Source: Planctomycetota bacterium (GTDB lineage: Bacteria; Planctomycetota; Planctomycetia; Gemmatales; Gemmataceae). From it: 64,000 nucleotides of DNA. The number at the start of each line of letters is the position of its first letter. The stretch's first letter is position 1. This document shows positions 58,669 to 64,000 of the stretch, one piece after another. The DNA lies in the NCBI GenBank assembly GCA_021413735.1, contig JAIOPV010000178.1, forward strand, positions 32,456 through 96,455, read 5' to 3'. The notes under the pieces were generated by a model. It searched no databases. It was given only the letters and a program-made list of their open reading frames with translations, and was not told where the DNA came from. Both the position numbers and the translations under genes were made by a program.

Positions 58669-60810
58669 ATGCCTCCGACTCCCGACGAAGTTTGGTCTGA
58701 CCGGTGCCGTGGCGCACTCTCGAATTATTCCGAGCCACTGCTGCGCACCGTGGCCGCGAAGCTCATCAAGCCACGGGTCAATCAGGCACCCGAGGACTTG
58801 CTCGACAAATCCGTTGCGACATTCGCGAACCCACCGGTCATCGACCGCCGCATTCGCGAACTGCCCGAACACTCGCGCAAGCTGCTGGCGCTCATCGCTC
58901 TGAGCCGCCAGCAGCGTTGGAAAGTTGGGCATCTCATCACGTTGCTGACAGCACTCGGCCATGCGGAGGGATTCACGCCTGTCGCTGATGCGCTGGTCGC
59001 GGGCTTGCTGTTCCCGGAGTTGCCGCCGGGCCATCCACCGCTTGTGGATTTCGCCGCGTGGTTCGGCGGTGTGGGAATGCTGGCAGCGGAAGTCTTCGCG
59101 CATCCGGCTGTATCCACTCGTGCCCGTGCGGAAGAGTTGGGCCTGCCCGATCTGGCACATCCAGAACCCGAATTGACCAGTACGCCGCGATCCGCTGACG
59201 GACTCGACTGGCTGCTCCGGCTCGCCGCGGTCTGGCAGCAAGTGAATGCAAGCCCGGTGCGGTTCACGCAGGCGAACACGCTGTTCAAGAAGGATCTGAC
59301 GCGACTTCAGGCCGACGACATGCTCTCGGCTCCAAGTGCGGACCTGCCCGTGAAGGTAGCCGATTCGGGGGTGCTGGCGTTGTTGTGGGCGGTGTCGTCC
59401 GGGCTGCTGGCCGACGAGGCTGGCGAACTGCGTGCGGTTCCGTTCCCAGCCACGTGGGACGGTGCGCTCGCGGCCACGCTCACGGATCTGTTTGCCGCGT
59501 TGCCGCGAGTTGAAGCCTGGGATCCACTCGCTGGGTACAACCCCAGTGACACCGGGTTGTCACCGACGCCGACCGCTGGGTTCCTCGCCCTGCTTCTGCT
59601 CGCGAAGAGCGGCCGCAAACCACCGAACTCCGCGTGGGTTTCTGTGGGTTCAATTGCGGAATGGATGTGGACGCATCATCCATCTTGGGCCGGCATGATT
59701 CCCCTGGATGCCCAGAAAGACAAGGGCACCGGTTGGGTAATGGCGTTTCTGATTGGAGTCGCGTTCCCGCTGCAACTGGTGGAAGTGTCTGGCGAGAATT
59801 TCCGTCTGTCGCCGTTGGGTCGGCATCTGCTCGCCGGTGATCGTGAACCTGGGAACGCACCAACTTTCCCGCAAACGCTCCTCGTTCAGCCGAACGCGGA
59901 GATTCTGGCGTATCGTCAGGGTCTGACGCCGGCACTCATCGGAACGCTTTCGCGGTTCGCACAGTGGAAGGGGCTTGGGCCAGCTTGTACGCTCGTACTC
60001 ACTCCGGAGCAGACCTACCACGGTCTGGAATCTGGGTTGACGCTGCCAATGATTGTGCAGGCGTTGACGCGACATTCGAGCCGCCCAGTTCCGCCGGCGG
60101 TTGCGGATTTGCTTCAGCGATGGGCGAGTAAGCGAGAACGAATCACGATCTTCGCGTCGGCTGTGCTGGTGGAGTTTGCAACGCCGGCGGAACTCGATGC
60201 GGCGGTTGCTCGTGGAATCGTGGCGATTCGGCTGACGGAGCGAATTGGAATCACGGCAGATGGCACCGAACCGGCTCTGACGCAACTTCGACTGATCGCG
60301 AATCGTGATTATGAGGCGAAGCCCCAGCGTTGCGTGACCGTGGCAGAGGACGGCGTCACCTTGACCATTGACGCGGCCATTGCTGACCTGCTGTTGGATG
60401 CTGAACTTGGCCGATTCGCGACGTTATTGCCGACGGAGTTGAATGCTCCGCGTCGGTTCAGGCTGAATCCGGAGTTGCTTCGCAAGACAGTACAGAACAA
60501 TTCGCTGGCGGACATTGACGGCTGGTTTATAGACCGTACGGGGCAACCGTTATCGCCGGCTGGTCGTTTGCTGATGCTTGGTCCGCAGGTAGCGCCGCCG
60601 ACGGCGGCTCAGTTGTTGGTTGTGCGGTTCCCTTCGTCAGAATTGGCGGATGGTGTGATGCAGTGGCCAGAGACACGGTTGTTGGTTGCTGAGCGTCTTG
60701 GCCCGATGAGCGTAGTGGTTCACGAGGAGAACCTTGTTGCGTTTCGGAAAGTGTTGCTGGACATCGGAGTGAATCTGTTGGGAACCGCGTCACCCAACAC
60801 AGGATCTTGA
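58669..60810 (+). CDS. Helicase_C_3 (XPB N-terminal-like) domain protein
   Basis: 713 residues. The C-terminal region, from about residue 400 to 510, has the Helicase_C_3 pattern: TLLVQPNAEILAYRQGL, LSRFAQWKGLGPACTLVLTPE and LLQRWASKRERITIFASAVLVEF. The N-terminal 390 residues look helical, without Walker motifs. In other bacteria similar proteins stand beside XPB-type helicases, but none is adjacent here. Function unknown. Confidence 0.78.
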   Translation: MPPTPDEVWSDRCRGALSNYSEPLLRTVAAKLIKPRVNQAPEDLLDKSVATFANPPVIDRRIRELPEHSRKLLALIALSRQQRWKVGHLITLLTALGHAEGFTPVADALVAGLLFPELPPGHPPLVDFAAWFGGVGMLAAEVFAHPAVSTRARAEELGLPDLAHPEPELTSTPRSADGLDWLLRLAAVWQQVNASPVRFTQANTLFKKDLTRLQADDMLSAPSADLPVKVADSGVLALLWAVSSGLLADEAGELRAVPFPATWDGALAATLTDLFAALPRVEAWDPLAGYNPSDTGLSPTPTAGFLALLLLAKSGRKPPNSAWVSVGSIAEWMWTHHPSWAGMIPLDAQKDKGTGWVMAFLIGVAFPLQLVEVSGENFRLSPLGRHLLAGDREPGNAPTFPQTLLVQPNAEILAYRQGLTPALIGTLSRFAQWKGLGPACTLVLTPEQTYHGLESGLTLPMIVQALTRHSSRPVPPAVADLLQRWASKRERITIFASAVLVEFATPAELDAAVARGIVAIRLTERIGITADGTEPALTQLRLIANRDYEAKPQRCVTVAEDGVTLTIDAAIADLLLDAELGRFATLLPTELNAPRRFRLNPELLRKTVQNNSLADIDGWFIDRTGQPLSPAGRLLMLGPQVAPPTAAQLLVVRFPSSELADGVMQWPETRLLVAERLGPMSVVVHEENLVAFRKVLLDIGVNLLGTASPNTGS

Positions 60811-60970
60811 AGGTGTGATCCGTGTCGAGAGTTGCTGCGGAATTTTTGGAGTCGTCTTGGCAATCAATTGCCCATCCGAAGTGATGATCGCGTTGGCTCG
60901 ATGGGAAATGTGTTGGCTGCCCTTGTCGCTCGCCCTTGTGTGCTTTATAAGTGGTTGGGTTGGATCTGAT

Positions 60971-61042
60971 TCCCCGATAGCTCAATGGTAGAGCAACCGG
61001 CTGTTAACCGGTTTGTTCCAGGTTCGAGTCCTGGTCGGGGAG
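60971..61042 (+). tRNA. tRNA-Asn (anticodon GTT)
   Basis: Acceptor TCCCCGA pairs with TCGGGGA (61035-61041), discriminator G. Anticodon stem ACCGG/CCGGT encloses CTGTTAA, anticodon GTT at 61003-61005. The T arm contains GGTTCGAGTCC. CCA is not encoded. Confidence 0.95.
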
Positions 61043-61087
61043 TTTTCAGAAGATTGTTCGAGTATCAGACAGACTGGTTGACGGAGA

Positions 61088-61116
61088 ACGCCGGGAGTCT
61101 GAACTCCTGGCGTTTT
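61088..61116 (+). terminator. terminator of tRNA-Asn
   Basis: ACGCCGGGAGT and ACTCCTGGCGT (one mismatch) with loop CTGA are followed by TTTT. Confidence 0.75.
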
Positions 61117-61186
61117 GCGTTTATCGCCTTTCCCACAACGACTTTCGGCTCGCCCGCTACGGGGTGAAGAACTCTCGGTTTCGCAA

Positions 61187-61243
61187 GAGAGGTTCGGGTT
61201 CCGAGGGGAACAGCAATGGTTCCCCTCGGAACCCGAAACTCTC
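61187..61243. repeat. 25-base inverted repeat upstream of the toxin-antitoxin genes
   Basis: GGTTCGGGTTCCGAGGGGAAC and GTTCCCCTCGGAACCCGAAAC (one mismatch over 25 bases each side), loop AGCAATG. A second small hairpin, CTCTCGGTTTCGCAAGAGAG, is just upstream (61172). Confidence 0.75.
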
Positions 61244-61370
61244 GCAGAAAAACTCTCAGAGTCTCTGGTTGACGACCCCCGAAAAGTTACCAACCCGTTC
61301 TCTCTCGGTGCCCCGCGAGGAACGCTCTTCGAGATTAAAGCTTTCGGTCAGCCTGCGCGGAGGAACGACC

Positions 61371-61655
61371 ATGTCCCTGATCAAAGCCACCATCCGCAAC
61401 GGGCGAATCGAGCCCGACGAGCCGCTCAACCTCCCCGACGGGACCGAAGTGCAAATTACCGTGCCCGAGAATGACGACGAGCCGATGAGTCAGGCAGAGA
61501 TCGACCGCATCCTCGCGGCGATGGACAGGATCATTCCGTTCGAGACCAGCCCCGAAGAGGAGGCCCGTTTGGAAGCGGATCGGTTGGCACGAAAGGAATG
61601 GGAGAAGGCGCACTTCTTCGAGCATGCCGATAAGCTTCGTAAGATGTGGGAATGA
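61371..61655 (+). CDS. VapB-like antitoxin (DUF104 type)
   Basis: 94 residues. The N-terminus MSLIKATIRNGRIEPDEPLNLPDGTEVQITVPE is the DUF104/VapB-like antitoxin pattern, a small beta-rich DNA-binding domain; the acidic C-terminal helix probably binds the toxin. AGGA lies 6 bases before ATG. It overlaps the toxin by ATGA. Confidence 0.85.
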   Translation: MSLIKATIRNGRIEPDEPLNLPDGTEVQITVPENDDEPMSQAEIDRILAAMDRIIPFETSPEEEARLEADRLARKEWEKAHFFEHADKLRKMWE

Positions 61656-62059
61656 CTCGTTTCCTCCTCGATTCCGGGATCCTCAGTGACCTGATCAACC
61701 GAAGGCGTGGCATCCGGGAGCGGTGTCAAACGGAGGTGGCCAAGGGTCACAAGATCGGGACGTGCGTGCCGGTTCTGGCCGAGATGGCTTACGGCGTGGA
61801 GTACGGTCAGAACCGCGACCGCAACATGCAAAGCCTTCTCAGTGTCCTGCCCACGATCAAGCTGTGGCCGTTCGAACGAGATGCCGCATTCCAATACGGA
61901 TTTCTTGCAGCCGAATTACGCAGGATCGGCCGACCGATGCAAGTCATCGACGTCATGATCGCTGCGGTGGCGTTGACGCTCGGGGACTGCACGGTCGTCA
62001 GCAAGGACAGCGATCTCGCGGCCGTGCCGGGCCTGACCGTCGAGAACTGGGTGGGCTAA
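61652..62059 (+). CDS. VapC-like PIN-domain toxin
   Basis: 135 residues. Acidic residues of the PIN nuclease: D7 (FLLDSGIL), E44, D100 (VIDVMIA) and D119/D121 (KDSDLAAV). VapC toxins cut specific tRNA or rRNA. Translational coupling to the antitoxin (ATGA) is as expected. The recombinase gene follows 12 bases later, so all three may be one transcript. Confidence 0.87.
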   Translation: MTRFLLDSGILSDLINRRRGIRERCQTEVAKGHKIGTCVPVLAEMAYGVEYGQNRDRNMQSLLSVLPTIKLWPFERDAAFQYGFLAAELRRIGRPMQVIDVMIAAVALTLGDCTVVSKDSDLAAVPGLTVENWVG

Positions 62060-62071
62060 CGGGTCTCCGGA

Positions 62072-63442
62072 ATGGTGACGCCCCTGCTTCGCATCGCCAT
62101 CTACACCCGCCAGTCTCGCGACCACGGCGACGAGTTCTCTTCGTGCGACGCTCAGTTCGACATCTGCCACGACTTCATCTCCGCGAACAAAACCAAAGGC
62201 TGGGTCTGGTGTGGCAAGCGTTACGACGACCTCGGCCAGTCGGGTGAACGGTTGAACCGACCGGCCCTGACGCAACTGCTCGATGACCTCCGGCGTGGCC
62301 GGATCAACGGGGTGGTGATTCATCGCCTCGACCGCCTCTCACGCAAACTCGCTGACACCACCGCCTTGTTGACAGAGTTCCGGAATCGGAACGTCACGCT
62401 GGCCATTGTGACGGACCCGATGCTGGGCACGTCCGCGACCGACATGCTGGTCCTGAACATCCTCGGCTCGTTCTCAGAGTTCGAGCGAGAGATGATTCGA
62501 GAGCGGCTCGCCGACACCCGTGCGGCGATGAAGCGGAAGGGACTCCGCGTCGCGGGGAAAGTTCCGTACGGCTACACGACCGACCGGCGCACGAAGCAAC
62601 TGGTTGTGATCCGTCAGCAAGCCCGACGGGTGCAAGCCTTCTTCGAGTGGGCGACAGCGGGGCAAACTCCCTCGGCAATCGCGGCGACCGCCAACGCTCG
62701 CCGCTGGCCAACGAACCCGTCACCGACCTATCCGCAGGGCGGTCGATGGACTCCTCGTCAAGTTGCCGACATCCTGGCAAACCCCACGTATCGCGGCCTA
62801 ATCCGCACGGCGAACGGAACCGCACCGGGAACCCACGAAGCGATTATCTCTGGGGAACTGTTCCAGCGCGTCCGAGAAGTGATCGTCAACCGTCGGGTCT
62901 CCACGACGCCTCGCGGTTCCCCCGCGTTCGAATGGCCTCTCCGGGGAGTGGTCGAATGCGGCCGATGCGGTCGAATGATGAGCACGAGCGTGATCCATCA
63001 CCGGCAACTTCGCTATTGCCACTATCGCTGCCGTTCGCACGCCGGTGGGCGGCCGCCCTGCAAAGGTGTCGCGGTTCCAGCACACGAGATCGAGCAATTG
63101 GTGCTCCGCGAACTGAGGGAACTGAATCCCGAGCGATTCCGGAGTCAAGCCCGTCGCCAAGAGGCGACCGATTTCTGTTCCCTCTGGGACACGCTCACCG
63201 ATCAGGAGCGAGTCGACAATCTCCGGGTCGTGGTTGAACGGGTTCGGTTCGATCCGAATCGGGGCAAGATTCAACTGAATCTTCGCGGCGGGGTGGTTGG
63301 CGCAGCCGCCGGGATCATCGCGAACCGGCAACCACCACCAGAACCAGTTCCCAACACACGGAAGCGGCAGCGGCAACCCAACGCCACTCATTCCCCTTCC
63401 GAAGCCATTTATCTCCCGCACCAAAGCTCTGAAACCTGTTAA
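62072..63442 (+). CDS. large serine recombinase
   Basis: 456 residues. The resolvase domain has the nucleophile S15 in YTRQSRDHG, and VIHRLDRLSRKLADT and SEFEREMIRERLADTR follow. The recombinase domain contains VPYGYTTDRRTKQLVVIRQQARRV. A zinc ribbon has CGRCGRMM and a later CxxxC pair. The last 60 residues are Pro/Arg-rich. Such enzymes integrate or excise elements by Ser-linked strand exchange. The DNA-flanking repeats at 61070 and 63565 suggest sites. Confidence 0.9.
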   Translation: MVTPLLRIAIYTRQSRDHGDEFSSCDAQFDICHDFISANKTKGWVWCGKRYDDLGQSGERLNRPALTQLLDDLRRGRINGVVIHRLDRLSRKLADTTALLTEFRNRNVTLAIVTDPMLGTSATDMLVLNILGSFSEFEREMIRERLADTRAAMKRKGLRVAGKVPYGYTTDRRTKQLVVIRQQARRVQAFFEWATAGQTPSAIAATANARRWPTNPSPTYPQGGRWTPRQVADILANPTYRGLIRTANGTAPGTHEAIISGELFQRVREVIVNRRVSTTPRGSPAFEWPLRGVVECGRCGRMMSTSVIHHRQLRYCHYRCRSHAGGRPPCKGVAVPAHEIEQLVLRELRELNPERFRSQARRQEATDFCSLWDTLTDQERVDNLRVVVERVRFDPNRGKIQLNLRGGVVGAAAGIIANRQPPPEPVPNTRKRQRQPNATHSPSEAIYLPHQSSETC

Positions 63443-63564
63443 GCAGACTGTCGTGATCCCAGTAATTCCAGGGGATTTCGTCTTGCCCTGTCACGCACTC
63501 AGTCGCCACCATGTCAGGGCCATTTAGAGTTCGCTGATCGGCTACGGAATTTCGGTACAGGGTA

Positions 63565-63761
63565 CAGACGGGTTGACTGCGCACCCCGGGAGAACACCTT
63601 CCGGGGTGCCGTCGTTTTGCCCAAGAATATAAGGCATTTCGCAGTCGTTGGAACGATCGTCAAATACTCTGTTTCGAGAGAGTACACTCGGGGTCCAAGC
63701 GCAACCCATAGGGTTACACTCGCACCCTCATTTTCTCTACGGAAAAAGTCTCAGAGTCTCT
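63565..63761. repeat. right diverged direct repeat of the recombinase module
   Basis: CAGACGGGTTGAC at 63565 and GAAAAAGTCTCAGAGTCTCT at 63742-63761, with CCGGGAG at 63586, CGTTTTGC at 63613 and GTTTCG at 63671. See the left copy. Confidence 0.65.
63581..63620 (+). terminator. terminator-like hairpin after the recombinase
   Basis: GCACCCCGG (63581-63589) and CCGGGGTGC (63601-63609), followed by GTCGTTTT. Stretch 63443-63849 otherwise holds no gene I can support. Confidence 0.6.
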
Positions 63762-63849
63762 CGTAGAGCTAAACAATCCAGTTAACAGACTCGACAGTTT
63801 CCAATGCCACCCTTGTCGTAAATTTCGGCAAGCGAACGTCGCGGGCGTA

Positions 63850-64000
63850 GACAACCGGCAACAGGGCTATCTTGTGCTGGACAACAACCTGAGCGAGAGA
63901 ACGCTTCGTGCGATCGCTCTGGGCCGGAACAATTGGGGAGTGATCGGAAGTGAAGTGGGCGGGAAGACGGCGGCAGTGCTGTATTCGGTGGTTGGGACAT
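63850..64000 (+). pseudogene. IS66 family transposase, 5'-truncated remnant
   Basis: In frame, the + strand reads LDNNLSERTLRAIALGRNNW followed by GVIGSEVGGKTAAVLYSVVG, the conserved C-terminal block of IS66 (DDE_Tnp_IS66) transposases. The frame has no upstream transposase core: before about 63850 it reads CHPCRKFRQ-type junk. The window ends within the gene. So it is a 3' fragment of an IS66 element. Confidence 0.8.

Larger units (their letters stand above)
61070..61266. repeat. left diverged direct repeat of the recombinase module
   Basis: Blocks CAGACTGGTTGAC, CCGGGAG, CGTTTTGC, GTTTCG and GAAAAACTCTCAGAGTCTCT appear in the same order as in the right copy (63565-63761). First and last blocks are both displaced by exactly 2495 bases. 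Confidence 0.65.

Overview
The window looks like a chromosomal segment of a planctomycete, most probably of the Gemmataceae. The evidence is a high-GC genome with a DUF1559 pilin-like protein followed by a small lipoprotein, a BBP7-type outer-membrane beta-barrel protein, a secreted WPQWRGP-type PQQ propeller, a Hanks-type kinase fused to WD40 repeats, many FHA and vWA proteins, and GTG starts. The species cannot be fixed from sequence alone.

Layout. 1-5 kb: thioredoxin, tRNA-Glu, a membrane protein, and a coupled cluster (DUF5678, aspartic protease, lipoate ligase fold). 5-12.7 kb: secreted propeller, FHA protein, 4-hydroxyproline epimerase, a large FAD/Fe-S dehydrogenase of YdiJ type, and the BBP7 barrel. 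12.9-17.6 kb: replication and housekeeping block dnaX-ybaB-orf-recR-rpoN. 17.7-29 kb: acyl-CoA carboxyltransferase, Rnl5-type RNA ligase, zinc-ribbon membrane protein, ABC-2 permease, TMTC-like glycosyltransferase with a sugar epimerase-type cupin, and a flavin monooxygenase. 29.5-41.4 kb: a signalling region with a kinase-WD40 protein facing a seven-gene minus-strand cassette (two vWA proteins, divergent kinase-FHA, small zinc-ribbon/FHA-like protein, PPP-family phosphatase, zinc-ribbon/Ig-repeat membrane protein, MoxR ATPase). 41.4-58.5 kb: hemH, 7Fe ferredoxin, Tat-targeted ThDP enzyme, purM, histidine phosphatase, orphan histidine kinase, NPF-repeat secreted protein, mobA, protease, WD40, DUF1559 and lipoprotein, YchF-like GTPase, MBL hydrolase. 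58.7-64 kb: Helicase_C_3 protein, tRNA-Asn, a toxin-antitoxin plus serine-recombinase module flanked by diverged direct repeats, and an IS66 remnant cut by the window edge.

Two features stand out. First, dnaX carries a complete-looking programmed frameshift cassette: a run of nine A, an SD-like motif before it, a stem-loop after it, and stops in both other frames. It would give a gamma-like 428-residue product. Second, almost every intergenic gap, and several genes, hold inverted-repeat elements of about a dozen unrelated sequence families. Some sit in frame inside proteins, including an 18-codon palindromic element in the carboxyltransferase. The seven-gene kinase/phosphatase/vWA/MoxR cassette is the best candidate for an undescribed multi-protein system. 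Functions are inferred from motifs only.
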